Source of the DNA: Halobacterium hubeiense
GTDB lineage: Archaea > Halobacteriota > Halobacteria > Halobacteriales > Halobacteriaceae
Length of the DNA stretch: 64,000 nucleotides
Direction of reading: 5' to 3'
Assembly: GCF_001488575.1 (NCBI RefSeq)
Contig: NZ_LN831302.1
Span: forward strand, 1,922,001 to 1,986,000
Part shown: positions 31,725 through 43,227 of the stretch, piece after piece
Layout of the letters: each line of letters begins with the position of its first letter
Position numbering within the stretch: position 1 is the first letter of the stretch
The notes under the pieces: model-generated
Seen by the model: only the letters and a program-made list of their open reading frames with translations
Databases searched by the model: none
What the model was told of the DNA's origin: nothing
Made by a program: the position numbers and the translations under genes

Positions 31725-32894
31725 ATGTCTTCCGTCCACGTGATGGCGCAGGATTCGACGCGTCTGTCCGACCTCGTATCGCGGCGGAAATTCATCGCGA
31801 CTGCCGGCGCCGCAGGCGTCGCGACGGTCGCAGGCTGTTCGAGCGGGGGCGACGGCGACAACGGGGGCGACACCAGCGAGCCGACCACCGCGGACACCGG
31901 CAGCGGCCAAGAGACGACCGCCGGCGAGCAGTCCAGCGAGATGGACACCAGCGTCCTGACCGGCGACGGCTCCTCGACGGTGTTCCCCATCACGAACACC
32001 GGCGCGAGCTACTGGAACTCCAACCCCGAGGCCGGCGACGGCGACTACTGGCCGACCGAGTGGGCCGACGAGTACGGCACCGACATGCGCCTCGCGGACT
32101 ACTTCGCCAGCCAGTACGGCTACGAGCCCACCGGCGAGCGCTCGAACCCGCCGTTCCGCGTGAGCATCGCCCTCAGCCACTCCGGCACGGGCATCGAGGG
32201 CGTCATGGAGGGTCGCGTCGACATCGGGGACGCCAGCGCGTCCGCCGCCGACGAGCTCCCCGACGCCGACGACAGCACGCTCGACGACTTCGTCGACCAC
32301 GTCGTCGGCGTCGACGGCCAGCCCATCGTCGTCAGCCGCGAAATCAGAGACGCCGGCGTCGAGAGCATCACCATCGAGGAGCTCCGACAGATCTACCGCC
32401 AGGAGATTACGAACTGGTCGGAGCTCGGCGGCCCGGACCGCGAGATTCTCGCGCTCGGCCGGGCCGAGGGCTCCGGGACGGACACCTCGTTCCGCGCGAA
32501 CGTCTACGGCGACCCCGAAGCCCCCATCAGCCCCGACCAGCGCTTCGGTCAGAACCAGCAGCTCCAGCAGGCGATTTCGCAGGCCGACAACGCCATCGCG
32601 TACATCGCGCTGGCGTTCGTGCAGCCGGACGGCGACGTCCCGCCGCTGGACCTCGTCATCGACGGCACCACGTACTCCTACGGCGACAACCTCGGCGCGG
32701 CGGAGTACCCGCTCTCCCGCGACCTGCACGCCTACACCTGGCAGGACACCTCCCGGAAGGAAGCCGCGTTCATCAACTTCGTCCTGAGCGACTTCGGCCA
32801 GGAAATCTTCGTGCAGGGCAACGACTACTTCGCGCTGCCCGACGACCGGCTCCAGACCCAGCGCGAGAAGGTCGCGCCGTCGAACTACGAGTAA
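31725..32894 (+). CDS. pstS: Phosphate ABC transporter substrate-binding lipoprotein PstS
   Basis: 389 residues from the ATG at 31725; an alternative start is 31743. Tat lipoprotein signal SRRKFIATAGAAGVATVAGC with Cys38. The mature protein has the PstS motifs TGDGSSTVFPITNT, HSGTGIEGVMEGRVDIGDAS and GRAEGSGTDTSFRANV. It binds phosphate outside the cell for PstCAB. First gene of a five-gene pst-phoU cluster. Confidence 0.93.
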   Translation: MSSVHVMAQDSTRLSDLVSRRKFIATAGAAGVATVAGCSSGGDGDNGGDTSEPTTADTGSGQETTAGEQSSEMDTSVLTGDGSSTVFPITNTGASYWNSNPEAGDGDYWPTEWADEYGTDMRLADYFASQYGYEPTGERSNPPFRVSIALSHSGTGIEGVMEGRVDIGDASASAADELPDADDSTLDDFVDHVVGVDGQPIVVSREIRDAGVESITIEELRQIYRQEITNWSELGGPDREILALGRAEGSGTDTSFRANVYGDPEAPISPDQRFGQNQQLQQAISQADNAIAYIALAFVQPDGDVPPLDLVIDGTTYSYGDNLGAAEYPLSRDLHAYTWQDTSRKEAAFINFVLSDFGQEIFVQGNDYFALPDDRLQTQREKVAPSNYE

Positions 32895-32945
32895 ACCCCG
32901 GCTGCCGCGGTCGCCCGCGGCCGTCCCGACACACGCTTTATACAC

Positions 32946-34079
32946 ATGACTCAGTTACTCGGACGAACGCGAGAGTTGCCGACGCGGCTCCGCGCGTCCG
33001 TCACGCGGCGCGTCGAAGCCACGAGACAGTGGGCGCACAACTACCGGTCCCGGACGCAGGACGGCGCCATCGCGATGCACGCGCTCGTGTTCGCGTCCGT
33101 GCTCGCGACGTTCCTGCTGTTCCTCGCCGGCTCGGCGTGGACCGTCCTCCCCGTCCTCGCGTTCCTCGCCGCGATGGGCGTCGGCTGGTCCCGCTATCAG
33201 GCCGAGGCCGCGAAGGCGCTGACGTTCCTGACGACCGTCGCGACGGTGTCGATACTCTCGCTCATCGTCGCGTTCCTGCTGATTCGGTCCGAGCCCATCG
33301 TCGCGCACATGGGACTGGACGTGCTCACGCGCATCGAACAGCCGCTGTGGACGTCCAGCCAGGGCGGCGTCTACTCGCTGACGCCGATGATGGTCGGGAC
33401 CGCCGTGACGACGGTCATCGCGACGCTCGTCGCCGCGCCGGTCGGCATCGCGGGCGCGGTGTTCGTCAGCGAAATCGCGCCCCGGCGCGTCCGCGAAGTG
33501 GTCAAGCCCGGCATCGAGCTGATGGCCGGCATCCCCTCTATCACGTACGGGTTCATCGGGCTCACCATCCTCAACCAGTACTTCTACGCGGAGTTCCGGA
33601 CGCCGACCATCGGGACGTACTTCGCGGCCGGCCTGATGATCGGCGTGATGGCGCTGCCGACGGTCGTCACCGTCGCCGAGGACGCGCTCAACGCCGTCCC
33701 CGAGTCCATCAAGAGCGGCGCGCTCGCGATGGGCTCGACGCCGTGGCAGACCACCAAGAGCGTCACCATCCCCGCGGGCCTCTCGGGCGTCTCCGCGGGC
33801 GTCCTGCTCGGCGTCGGCCGCGCGATGGGCGAGACGATGGCCGCGACAGTGATGCTCACGCACACGAAGGGGTTCCCGTCGCCGATGTTCGACGTGTTCT
33901 CCAGCTACGGCGAGACGCTCACGACTGTCATCGCCTTCGAGGGCGGGAACGCCAGCGGCCTCCACATGAGCGCGCTGTTCGCGGGCGGCGTCGTGCTGTT
34001 CGGGATGGTGATGTTGCTCAGCGTCGGCTCCCAGTACGTCGAGTGGCGGATGCACCAGAAGCTCGGGGGTGAGCGCTGA
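32946..34079 (+). CDS. pstC: Phosphate ABC transporter permease PstC
   Basis: 377 residues. About six to eight membrane helices, with the permease EAA-type loop SIKSGALAMGSTPWQTTKSVTIPAGLSGVSAGVLLGVGRAMGET. With PstA it forms the phosphate channel. Its stop overlaps the pstA start (last base shared). Confidence 0.93.
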   Translation: MTQLLGRTRELPTRLRASVTRRVEATRQWAHNYRSRTQDGAIAMHALVFASVLATFLLFLAGSAWTVLPVLAFLAAMGVGWSRYQAEAAKALTFLTTVATVSILSLIVAFLLIRSEPIVAHMGLDVLTRIEQPLWTSSQGGVYSLTPMMVGTAVTTVIATLVAAPVGIAGAVFVSEIAPRRVREVVKPGIELMAGIPSITYGFIGLTILNQYFYAEFRTPTIGTYFAAGLMIGVMALPTVVTVAEDALNAVPESIKSGALAMGSTPWQTTKSVTIPAGLSGVSAGVLLGVGRAMGETMAATVMLTHTKGFPSPMFDVFSSYGETLTTVIAFEGGNASGLHMSALFAGGVVLFGMVMLLSVGSQYVEWRMHQKLGGER

Positions 34080-35678
34080 TGAGCAACGTCCGGCGCAACC
34101 GCCTCGTCGCCGGCGACTCGCGGACGAGCGCGCTCGTCGCCCGGGGCGTGCTCGCCGTCTCCGCGCTGGCGTTTCTCGCGTCGTGGCTGGTCCTCCTCCA
34201 GTGGGTCGGCGAAACCACGCCCGTCGCCGGCGTCTCCGTGCTGAAGCTGCTGGGCGTCGCTCTCGCGACCGCCGGCGGCGGCCTCGCGGTCGTCGGCGTC
34301 GGCTCCCGGCTCGAATACTTCCAGAGCACGCCGTCCGCGAGCGCCGGCCTCCCGGTCGGCGTCGTCTTCGGGCTGCTGTGGGCGGTTTTCGGTGGTCTCC
34401 TCGCCACGCGACTGCTCGGGAACGGGCTGGTGGTGTGGCTCCCCGTCGCCGCCGCGTTCGGCGTCGCCGGCCTGCTCGCGTCGGTGCTCCCGCGCGAGGA
34501 CGTCGGCTCGACGCTCCCCGTCGCCGCGATTCTCGCGTTGCTCGGCGGCTACGTCGCCGTCGGCGGCATCGACGCCGGCTGGACGTGGGAGCCGTCGTGG
34601 TCGTCGGCCGTGTTCCCCGGGAGCGAACTCGTCCCGCTGCTCGTCGTCTTCGGCTCCCTGTTGAGCGCGTGGAGCGCCGCGAAATCCCGCGAGGGCTTCG
34701 GTGCGGAAGGCCGGCAGGCCGGTGCGTACTACCTCGTCGGCTCGGTCGTGTTCGCGATGCTCGGCGTGCTCGCGCTGTTGGTCGCGTTCATCGTGAAGAA
34801 CGGCCTCGAAACGATGCTCACGGGCACGAGCCTGACGGGCGGTCACCTCACGCTCCCGTTCGTCGGAGTCGCCGTGCCGTGGGCGGAGTTCCCGTTCCTG
34901 ATGAACCAGACCGGCGGCCTCTACGTCGAGATTCCCGGCGTCCTCCCCGCCGTGATGGGGACGCTGTGGCTCGTGTTCGGCGCGGTCCTGTTCGCCGTCC
35001 CGCTGGGCATCGGCGCCGCCGTCTTCCTCACCGAGTACGCCGAGCGCGGCCGGTTCACGCAGGTCGTCGAGGTCGCGACAAACGGCCTCTGGAGCACCCC
35101 GAGCATCGTCTTCGGGCTGTTCGGGCTGGCGTTCCTCGTGCCGCGCATCAGCGGCGGGAACTCCATTTTCGTCGGGCAGCTCGTGCTCGGGTTCATGCTG
35201 TTGCCGCTCGTGCTCATCACGAGCCGCGAGGCCATCCTCGCTGTTCCCGACGCGCACCGCGACGCCAGCGCCGCGCTCGGCGTCACCAAGTGGGAGACAA
35301 TCCGCAGCGTCGTCCTCCCCGCGGCGATGCCCGGCACCATCACCGGCGTCATCCTCGGCGTCGGCCGCATCGCCGGCGAGACCGCGCCGCTGCTTCTGGT
35401 GTTCGGCGGGTCGCCGTACCCCTCCACCTACCCGAACGTCCTCGGGAGCTTCGCGTTCAGCGCCCAGCCGCCGTTCGTCACCAACGACGCGCTGCTGTCG
35501 CCGGCGAGCGCGCTCCCCTACCAGCTGTACTCGACGATTACCGCCGGCCAGTTCCCCAAGGAGATTTTCACCGACACCGAGTTCGGCTGGGGGACCGCGC
35601 TCGTCCTACTGGGCGTCGTCCTCGCCCTCTACGCCGTCGGCGTCGGCAGCCGGCTCTACTTCCGGAGGAAGCTACACC

Positions 35679-35686
<8 letters not shown>
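34079..35686 (+). CDS. pstA: Phosphate ABC transporter permease PstA, long haloarchaeal form
   Basis: 535 residues, about 250 longer than bacterial PstA. The N-terminal ~250 residues add several extra membrane helices. The standard permease core lies at about 285-530 with [46 protein letters not shown]. Such extended forms are common in haloarchaea; the role of the extension is unknown. Its end overlaps pstB by 8 nt. Confidence 0.92.
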
Positions 35687-36580
<894 letters not shown>

Positions 36581-36584
<4 letters not shown>

Positions 36585-37264
36585 CTGGCGTGCCGCGAGA
36601 GGAGTTCCAGCAGTCCCTCGACGACCTCCGCGCCGGCGTCACCGAGATGGGCGACCTCGTGCTCGGTCGCCTCGACGACGGCCTCGACGCGCTCGAACGC
36701 GGCGACGACGACCTCGCGCGAGCGGTCATCGACGGCGACGACGACGTCAACGACCGCTACCTCCAGCTGGAGGGCGAGTGCATCGACCTGTTCGCGCTCC
36801 AGCAGCCCGTCGCCGGCGACCTCCGCTTCGTCGCCGCGTCGTTCAAGATTCTCACCGACCTCGAACGCGTCGGCGACCTCGCGACGAACTTCGGGCGGTA
36901 CGCGCTCGCCACCGACGACGCCCGCCGCGTGGACGTGGACGTCGTCGACGTCGGCCGGGACGCCCGCGCGCTCGTCGCGGACGCCCTCGCCGCGTACGCC
37001 GCCGAAGACGTCGACGCCTGCTACGAGGTCGCCGAACGCGACGACGAGATCGACGCGCTCTGTCAGGCCGCAAGCGAGCGCGTCGTCCGCGACCTCATCG
37101 AGCGCGAAGCCGGCGACGACCCCTGGCAGACCGAAGCGCTGATGGACGACGTCTCCCGGCTTTTGCTGACGATTCGGGACGTCGAACGCGTCGGCGACCA
37201 CGCGGTCAACGTCGCCGCGCGCACGCTGTACGCCGTCGAGAGCGACCCCGAACTCGTCTACTGA
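36581..37264 (+). CDS. phoU: Phosphate signalling complex protein PhoU
   Basis: 227 residues from the GTG at 36581, which overlaps the pstB stop; a second GTG at 36590 is also possible. Two PhoU three-helix repeats with metal-binding E/DxxxD motifs ([16 protein letters not shown], and [16 protein letters not shown]). It links PstB activity to control of phosphate uptake. Last gene of the cluster. Confidence 0.92.
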
Positions 37265-37310
37265 CACGCAGGCCGTTCTCCGCTCGTCGCTACCGCTGGT
37301 CAGTTGAGCA

Positions 37311-37323
37311 CGCGAAGAAAACG
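37311..37323 (-). terminator. Possible T-rich terminator after secY
   Basis: ACGTTTTCTTCGC on the minus strand, about 55 nt past the secY stop, in the 111-nt gap between convergent secY and phoU. The only T-run in this gap. Confidence 0.35.
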
Positions 37324-37375
37324 TGGTCGTCAGCGATGCGAGCGGTGGCCGGCCCACCGAGTGTTCGACGCGAGG

Positions 37376-38851
37376 TCAGTCGCCGCCGCCGAACATCTCC
37401 CGCATCATCGGGTGCATCTCCATCATCTGCTCTTCGGCGATCTCCTCGTAGAGCTTGTACGTGATGGATATCGTCAGCAGCAGGCCCGTCCCGGTGACGT
37501 TCCCGATGGTGCCGAGCATGTTCGCCATGACGGCGAGCAAGCCGACGAGCGCGCCGCCGAGCACGGTCACCTGCGGGATGTACCGTTCGAGGACCTTCTC
37601 GATGACCCCGAGGTTCTTCCGGAACCCGGGAATCTGCATCCCCGAGTTCTGAATCTGCTTCGCGGTGGCTTCCGGCCCCATGTCCGTCGTCTCCACCCAG
37701 AAGATGGCGAAGACGGCGCCGCCGACGATCATGAACGTCAGGTCGACGCCGATGCGGATGAGGATCTGCCACGGCTCGATGGTCGCCGGCGTGCTGCCGA
37801 GCCACCACATCCAGCTCTCGCGGCTGTAGATCGGCGAGAGGTAGTAGAACAACCCACCGATAGCGGTGCCGTCGGAGTAGACGCCGAGCCACGACGGGAT
37901 GCCGAGCGTCGAGTTCAGAATCTGCCCGATGAACTGGATGTTCGCCTGCAGCGCGCGAACGAGGATCATCGGCAGGACGCTCGCGTAGATGAGCTTCACG
38001 GGGAACCGACCGCGTGCGCCCTTCACGCGAGCGTGGCTCAGCGGAATCTCGACGCGAACGCTCTCGGCGTACACGACGGTAACGTAGATGAGCAGCGTCG
38101 TGAACAGCCCGAGGATGCCCGCCTGGATGAGCAGGAACGACAGCCCGTCTATCGACAGCAGCGGCGGGATGTTCGAGACGTTGCCCAGCGCCAGGTCGAT
38201 CCAGTTCGGGAACAGCCCCTGGTTGGGGAACTCACCCTCCCAGAAGATGAACCCGCCGACGAGGCTCTGGCTCACGCCCGCCACGATGAACAGACCGATA
38301 CCGGAGCCGACGCCCCACTTCGAGATGACCTCGTCCATGAACAGCAGGAGAATGCCACCGGCGGCGATCTGGGCGAACAACAGCACCTGCACGCCCAGCG
38401 AGCCGATGCCGAGGCTCTGCGCGACCGCCGCGCTAGGCTGCAGGAAGTTCCCGAAGAACACCATCGGGATGCCCGTCAGGAACACCATCACGAGGACCAG
38501 CATCTTCTGGAGGCCCTGGTAGATCGCCTGGTCGCGGGGGTCGTTCGTGTCCAGCCCCAGCAGGTTCGCCCCGCCGAGCAGCTGGAGGACGATGCTCCCC
38601 GTGACGATGGGGCCGATGCCGAGTTGCAGCACTGTCCCCTGGCCACCGGCGAGCAGGCTCCGGAACTGCTCGAAGAGGTCCTGACTCGCGCCGGTGTCGA
38701 GCCCCCAGAGCGTGACGTTCGTCAGGAAGAAGTACAGGACGAGCACGCCAGCCGTCCAGTACATCTTCCGGCGGAACGGCACGTGTCCTTCCGGACGCTG
38801 GACTGCGGGCATCCGCGTGAGGACCGGTGCGGCAGTCTCCTTCCATCCCAT
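37376..38851 (-). CDS. secY: Preprotein translocase subunit SecY
   Basis: 491 residues, ten membrane helices. The N-terminal helix FRRKMYWTAGVLVLYFFLTNV is followed by the plug region (ASQDLFEQFRSLLAGGQGTVLQLGIGPIVTGSIVLQLL), typical of SecY/Sec61alpha. It forms the protein-conducting channel. Last gene of the S10-spc operon, 3 nt after rpl15. Confidence 0.95.
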   Translation of the reverse strand: MGWKETAAPVLTRMPAVQRPEGHVPFRRKMYWTAGVLVLYFFLTNVTLWGLDTGASQDLFEQFRSLLAGGQGTVLQLGIGPIVTGSIVLQLLGGANLLGLDTNDPRDQAIYQGLQKMLVLVMVFLTGIPMVFFGNFLQPSAAVAQSLGIGSLGVQVLLFAQIAAGGILLLFMDEVISKWGVGSGIGLFIVAGVSQSLVGGFIFWEGEFPNQGLFPNWIDLALGNVSNIPPLLSIDGLSFLLIQAGILGLFTTLLIYVTVVYAESVRVEIPLSHARVKGARGRFPVKLIYASVLPMILVRALQANIQFIGQILNSTLGIPSWLGVYSDGTAIGGLFYYLSPIYSRESWMWWLGSTPATIEPWQILIRIGVDLTFMIVGGAVFAIFWVETTDMGPEATAKQIQNSGMQIPGFRKNLGVIEKVLERYIPQVTVLGGALVGLLAVMANMLGTIGNVTGTGLLLTISITYKLYEEIAEEQMMEMHPMMREMFGGGD

Positions 38852-38854
38852 GGG

Positions 38855-39316
38855 TTACTCCTCGCTGTCCTCGGTGCCGCGCTCGGAGACGACGGCGTCG
38901 CCGCCCTCGCTCTCGATGAGGTCGACGGCGCCCGCGGAGAACGCGTCCGCCGTCACTTCGAGCTGTTCGTAGACCTGTCCGCCACCGAGGACCTTCACCA
39001 CGTCGGCCTCCCAGCCGTCCTCGGCGACGTCACGAGCGTCGACGCGGTAGCCGAACTCTGTCTCCTCGGCGACCCCGTCCGCGGCGAGCAACGCGATGTC
39101 CTCGTCGAGCTTCTGGACGGAGACCTCGCGAACGTCGCGGTCGGTCTTCTCCGGGCGCTTGAACCCGGACTTGCCGACGTCCTCGTAGAGGTGCTGTTCG
39201 TGCTTCTTGCGGCCCGCGCGGCCGCGGCCACCACGGTTACCGGCGCCGCGCCGGTTCTTGTGTGTGCCGCCGCCGTGCGTGCGGGAGCCGCGCTGTCGTC
39301 GTTTCTTGCTCGTCAT
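38855..39316 (-). CDS. rpl15: Ribosomal protein uL15
   Basis: 153 residues from the ATG at 39316 (MTSKKRRQRGSRTHGGGTHKNRRGAGNRGGRGRAG), with the basic glycine-rich N-terminus that threads into 23S rRNA and an acidic C-terminal domain. Large-subunit protein; between rpl30 and secY as in other archaea. Confidence 0.95.
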   Translation of the reverse strand: MTSKKRRQRGSRTHGGGTHKNRRGAGNRGGRGRAGRKKHEQHLYEDVGKSGFKRPEKTDRDVREVSVQKLDEDIALLAADGVAEETEFGYRVDARDVAEDGWEADVVKVLGGGQVYEQLEVTADAFSAGAVDLIESEGGDAVVSERGTEDSEE

Positions 39317-39318
39317 GG

Positions 39319-39783
39319 TTAGTGCATGTCCGTGAGGAGGTCGTCGATCTCCTCGGTGCTGTGTTTGCCGAGCTGGCCGCCCTCGCTGACCGGCTGCTTG
39401 ATGCCGTCGTGGCCGCCGCGCGGCGGGTGCAGGCGCAGCGCCGGCGCCAGGCCGGCCTCGCGGAGCGTCGTCTCCTCGTCGAGGAGCGCGCCCGCGAGGT
39501 CGTCGACGTCGTCGTACTCGGTGTTCTCGGCGACCCACTCGTCGTCGATGTCCGCCGAACCCGTCTCGGGCTCGCCGCGGGCTTCGATGAGGTCCGCGAG
39601 CACGTCGCGGCTCGGTTCCCCGAACGCAACGAAGTCGTTGACCTTCGCGACCATCCCGTCGTAGGCGTCCGTCTCCGGGACGAGCGCGCAGTGGTTGACG
39701 CTGTGGATGTTCAGCATCTCGAACGTGTCCACGACGTCCTCGCTGATGTTGACCTCGCCGCGCAGTTGGACGACAGCCTGCAT
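39319..39783 (-). CDS. rpl30: Ribosomal protein uL30
   Basis: 154 residues from the ATG at 39783 ([17 protein letters not shown]). Archaeal-length form with the C-terminal extension RLHPPRGGHDGIKQP. The start overlaps the rps5 stop. Confidence 0.95.
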   Translation of the reverse strand: MQAVVQLRGEVNISEDVVDTFEMLNIHSVNHCALVPETDAYDGMVAKVNDFVAFGEPSRDVLADLIEARGEPETGSADIDDEWVAENTEYDDVDDLAGALLDEETTLREAGLAPALRLHPPRGGHDGIKQPVSEGGQLGKHSTEEIDDLLTDMH

Positions 39784-40421
39784 CACTCGATCACCTCACG
39801 CTGCTCGTGGGCGTGCTGGGGGACGCGGGCTTCCGCGGTCTTCCGGAGCGCGTTGAACGTCGCCTTCGCGAAGTTCACGGTCGTCCGGGTCTTCCCCGAG
39901 GAGCGCGTCCACACGTCCTCGATACCTGCGAGTTCGAGGACGTGGCGCACGGTCTCGCCGCCCGCGAGGCCGAGGCCACGCGGCGCGGGAATCAGTTCGA
40001 CCTCGACGCTCCCGGCCTGCCCGGTCGTCTTGAGCGCGACGGTGTGGGGGCGCCCACAGCCACACTCCCAGGACCCACAGCCGCGGGAGACGTCGATGAT
40101 GTTCAGTTTCGCGACCTCGATCGCCTTCTGGATGGCGCCGCCGACCTGGTCGTCGCGGCCCTCCGCGTAGCCGACGTAGCCGTCGCGGTTGCCGACGACG
40201 ACCACGCAGCGGAACTTCACGCGTCGACCGGAGTCGGTCATGCGCTGGACCATGTTGATGTCCAGCACTTCGTCGTCGAGTCCCGGCAGCAGGTTGTCGA
40301 CGATTTCCGGCTCCTTGAGCGGGAGTCCGCTGTCGAGGGCGTCGGACATCGAGTCGATGTCGCCGTCCTTGACGAGGCGACCCAGGCGTGTCTTTGGTTC
40401 CCAGGTTTCGTTGTAGCTCAT
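39783..40421 (-). CDS. rps5: Ribosomal protein uS5
   Basis: 212 residues. The S5 double-stranded-RNA-binding fold is recognisable from [42 protein letters not shown]. Small-subunit protein involved in decoding fidelity. It overlaps rpl18 by 4 nt. Confidence 0.95.
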   Translation of the reverse strand: MSYNETWEPKTRLGRLVKDGDIDSMSDALDSGLPLKEPEIVDNLLPGLDDEVLDINMVQRMTDSGRRVKFRCVVVVGNRDGYVGYAEGRDDQVGGAIQKAIEVAKLNIIDVSRGCGSWECGCGRPHTVALKTTGQAGSVEVELIPAPRGLGLAGGETVRHVLELAGIEDVWTRSSGKTRTTVNFAKATFNALRKTAEARVPQHAHEQREVIE

Positions 40422-40975
40422 TCGTTGTCCTCCATGATGGCCTCCCGCACCTCGTCGAAGTGCTCGGGAAGCTCCGTTGCGTCGAAGTCGCCGCCGTACA
40501 GCGGCTCGTCGAGAGACTCAGCGTACTCCGCGATGTGTTCGCCGCGCGTCCGCGACCAGTCCGCGAAGACCGCGTCGTTGTGCGGGACGTCCAGGCCGGC
40601 GTCGATTGCGCCCTCCTGGATTGCGAACACCTTCGAACCCGGAGTCGCGGTGTTGAGGCCGATGTCGAGCACGCCCTCGTCCGCGTCCGAATCCTGCGCG
40701 CGAACCCCAGCGAGCAGCCCCGTCAGGTACGCCGCCGGCAGGTTCCCCGTGGGAGCCTCCCAGCCGTACTCAGCGAGGTCGCTGGAGTGTGCGCTCGCGA
40801 TTGTTTCGTCGCCGTCGGGGCCGGTCACGACCAGCTGCGCCGTGACGTGCTTGTTGCTCTTCCGAGCAACGAGCCGAGGTTTCCCTGACTTCAGGAGGCG
40901 CAACCTCTGATGGTAGTCGGTCCGGACCTCGCGGCGGCGCCGCATCGGCACCTTGTATCGTGGTCCTGTCGCCAT
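40418..40975 (-). CDS. rpl18: Ribosomal protein uL18
   Basis: 185 residues, archaeal/eukaryotic L5e-like form that binds 5S rRNA ([42 protein letters not shown]). Single-base contact with the end of rpl19e. Confidence 0.95.
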   Translation of the reverse strand: MATGPRYKVPMRRRREVRTDYHQRLRLLKSGKPRLVARKSNKHVTAQLVVTGPDGDETIASAHSSDLAEYGWEAPTGNLPAAYLTGLLAGVRAQDSDADEGVLDIGLNTATPGSKVFAIQEGAIDAGLDVPHNDAVFADWSRTRGEHIAEYAESLDEPLYGGDFDATELPEHFDEVREAIMEDNE

Positions 40976-41424
40976 TAGCTATCACCGTAGTGTTCTTCGA
41001 TGTATTTCTGGAGGCGCCGGACGCTGTCGAACTCGCCACCGTTGGCCATGTTGTACAGCTCCCGGTACTGACTCTGGGTAATCTCCCCTTCGTCGCGGAG
41101 TTCCCGGAGCGTCCGCCGCTGCGCGCGAATCCGGCCGATGTACGACTGCTTGTCGTTCTCACGAGCGCCCGACTTCCCCTTGCGGGAGCCGGGGCCCTTC
41201 TGGTGTCCGTAGGCCTTCTTCTCGTCGCGCTCGCGTGCGCGACCGCGCGAATTCCCGTGCTTTTCCTCTGCCGCAATCGTCCCTTCGTCGACGAGCTCGC
41301 GGATGTCCTCGCGGGTAATCGCGTCCGCGATTTCACCCTGCGCCTCGGGGTCGAACCAGACGCGGTTCTTCCCGACGTCGAGGACGTCGGCCGCGAGCCG
41401 CTTCTGTGCGCTCAGGTCGCTCAT
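40975..41424 (-). CDS. rpl19e: Ribosomal protein eL19
   Basis: 149 residues ([28 protein letters not shown] ... [15 protein letters not shown]). An archaeal/eukaryotic-specific large-subunit protein with a long basic helix. It overlaps rpl32e by 4 nt. Confidence 0.95.
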   Translation of the reverse strand: MSDLSAQKRLAADVLDVGKNRVWFDPEAQGEIADAITREDIRELVDEGTIAAEEKHGNSRGRARERDEKKAYGHQKGPGSRKGKSGARENDKQSYIGRIRAQRRTLRELRDEGEITQSQYRELYNMANGGEFDSVRRLQKYIEEHYGDS

Positions 41425-42134
41425 TGGTCAACCTCCACTTCGACGTAGGTCGGATTCAGGACGCGGATGCCCGCTTCTTCGGCCTGCTCCTCGATGCGTT
41501 CGCGCTTGCGTGCGCCAACCTTCGAGGCGATGCGGGCGGCCTCCGTGTCCGGGTCGATGCCGTCGAGGTCGTCCGTGTTGTGCACGCGGACTTCCTCGAA
41601 GCCGCTGGGGTGCTTGCCGCGGACCGCTTCCGGCGTCCGGAAGCCGGCCTCGACTGTGTCACCCTTGCCCTTGACGCCGCGGCGCTGCTTGGACAGCGTG
41701 CCCTTCGGGCGACGCCACGACTTCGGGGTGCGCTTCTTCTTGTGGTAGTCCTGCCGGTTGAACTGCGGCTTGCCCTCGCGACGGCGCTTGTTCAGCAAGC
41801 GCTGCTCGTCGTCGCTGAGCTCCGGCGTCTTCTCGGTGAGGCCGCGGGGACGGAGCTCCGTCTCCACGTCCTCCTCGGCTTCTTCCTCCTCGGGTTCGGC
41901 TTCCTCGACTTCGGCTTCGGTCTCCTCTTCGACTTCGAGACCGCCGACGTCGGCCTTGATGCGCGCTGCGAGCGCGTTGCCGATGCCGGAGACGTCCGCG
42001 AGTTCGCTCTGGCTCGCTGCCCGCATGTCCTCGACGGACTCGTAGCCGGCCTCGCGGAGCGCTTCCGCCTTCGAGGGGCCGACGCCCGAGATGTCTTCCA
42101 GCGTCTCTGGCGCGTCAGTTTCTTCTTCTGCCAT
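41421..42134 (-). CDS. rpl32e: Ribosomal protein eL32 with N-terminal helix-hairpin-helix extension
   Basis: 237 residues. The ribosomal core is the C-terminal half (about 115-237: [29 protein letters not shown] and onward). The N-terminal part adds a double helix-hairpin-helix domain ([30 protein letters not shown]) and a Glu-rich linker. HhH domains bind nucleic acid non-specifically; this extension is found in halophile L32e proteins. Confidence 0.93.
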   Translation of the reverse strand: MAEEETDAPETLEDISGVGPSKAEALREAGYESVEDMRAASQSELADVSGIGNALAARIKADVGGLEVEEETEAEVEEAEPEEEEAEEDVETELRPRGLTEKTPELSDDEQRLLNKRRREGKPQFNRQDYHKKKRTPKSWRRPKGTLSKQRRGVKGKGDTVEAGFRTPEAVRGKHPSGFEEVRVHNTDDLDGIDPDTEAARIASKVGARKRERIEEQAEEAGIRVLNPTYVEVEVDQ

Positions 42135-42137
42135 CTA

Positions 42138-42674
42138 TCAGGCACCTCCCTTCGTGGGCTTCTCGACGATGTACACGCCGTCCTGGAAGACGCGCGTGTC
42201 CTTGTCGGTGACGCGCGTCAGCTGTTCGATGTCGGCCGCCGTCTGGCCGACGTCCTCGATGCTCGGGCCGTTGAGCGTCACTTCCTCACCGTCCACCGTG
42301 ACCTCGGTGTCGCCGCGGACGGGCGTCCGCCGCGGCGCCTTCTCGCCGAGGAAGTTCTGGATGACCACTTCGTCGCCCTCGACTTCCACCTGCATCGGGA
42401 AGTGAGAGTAGTGGACTTCGAGCTGGTACTCCCAGCCCTCGGTGACGCCGTGGAACATGTTCTCCACGTGGCTCTCGAAGGTACCGACCGTCGAGAGCGT
42501 CTTCGCGTCGTCGTCCTCGCTGGTCACGACGACAGCGTCGTCCTCGACGGAGACGCTGACGTCCGGATACCAGAGGCGTCGCGACACGGACCCTTCGGGG
42601 CCTTCGACGGTGAGGTCGAGGTGGTCGACCTCCGCCGTCACGTCGTCCGGAATTTCGATTTCGACTCGTGCCAT
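42138..42674 (-). CDS. rpl6: Ribosomal protein uL6
   Basis: 178 residues, two tandem L6 beta domains (VEIEIPDDVTAEVDHLDLTVEGPEGSV ... and EVTVDGEEVTLNGPSIEDVGQTAADIEQLTR). Binds near the factor-binding site of the large subunit. Confidence 0.95.
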   Translation of the reverse strand: MARVEIEIPDDVTAEVDHLDLTVEGPEGSVSRRLWYPDVSVSVEDDAVVVTSEDDDAKTLSTVGTFESHVENMFHGVTEGWEYQLEVHYSHFPMQVEVEGDEVVIQNFLGEKAPRRTPVRGDTEVTVDGEEVTLNGPSIEDVGQTAADIEQLTRVTDKDTRVFQDGVYIVEKPTKGGA

Positions 42675-42676
42675 GA

Positions 42677-43069
42677 TTAGTATACGTACGCGATCACTTG
42701 GCCACCGATGCCCTTCTCACGGGCCTCGTAGTGGCTCATGATGCCGTGGCTCGTCGTGACGACGAGCGCGCCGTAGTCACGAGCGGGAAGGTAGCGCTTC
42801 TCCCACTTCTCGTAACCGTCGGCTGCCACGGAGTACCGTGGGTTCACGGGGCCACACTCGTTGATGGCACCTTTCAGTTCGACCTCGAACTTGCCGGCCT
42901 TCCCGTCGTCGACGAACTCGAAGCCGTCGATGTACCCGCGGTCGTAGAAGACCTCGAGGACGGAGCCGACCATGTTGGAGGCGGGCTCTACTGTGTGCGT
43001 GAGGTGCCCGACGCTCTCGGCGTTGTCGATGCCGGAGACCGCGTCGGACAGGGGATCGTTTGCCGTCAT
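42677..43069 (-). CDS. rps8: Ribosomal protein uS8
   Basis: 130 residues from the ATG at 43069 (MTANDPLSDAVSGIDNAE). The C-terminal ALVVTTSHGIMSHYEAREKGIGGQVIAYVY is the conserved 16S-binding end. A 2-nt gap separates it from rps14. Confidence 0.95.
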   Translation of the reverse strand: MTANDPLSDAVSGIDNAESVGHLTHTVEPASNMVGSVLEVFYDRGYIDGFEFVDDGKAGKFEVELKGAINECGPVNPRYSVAADGYEKWEKRYLPARDYGALVVTTSHGIMSHYEAREKGIGGQVIAYVY

Positions 43070-43071
43070 TG

Positions 43072-43227
43072 TTAGCTGTACTTCTTGAAGCCCATCGAGC
43101 GGGCAATCTCCCGGAAGCACTGTCGACAGAGCCAGATGTCGTACTTGCCGACGAGGCCCTGCTTGCGGCCACAGCGCCGGCACTCGTGTGTCTGGCCCGT
43201 CTCTTCTGCTTGTTCGCTCTCGCTCAT
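43072..43227 (-). CDS. rps14: Ribosomal protein uS14, zinc-binding form
   Basis: 51 residues, short and easily missed. It starts [20 protein letters not shown] and ends [13 protein letters not shown]. Four cysteines (CRRC and CRQC) make the zinc site of the C+ type S14. It overlaps the end of rpl5 by 4 nt on its upstream side. Confidence 0.95.
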   Translation of the reverse strand: MSESEQAEETGQTHECRRCGRKQGLVGKYDIWLCRQCFREIARSMGFKKYS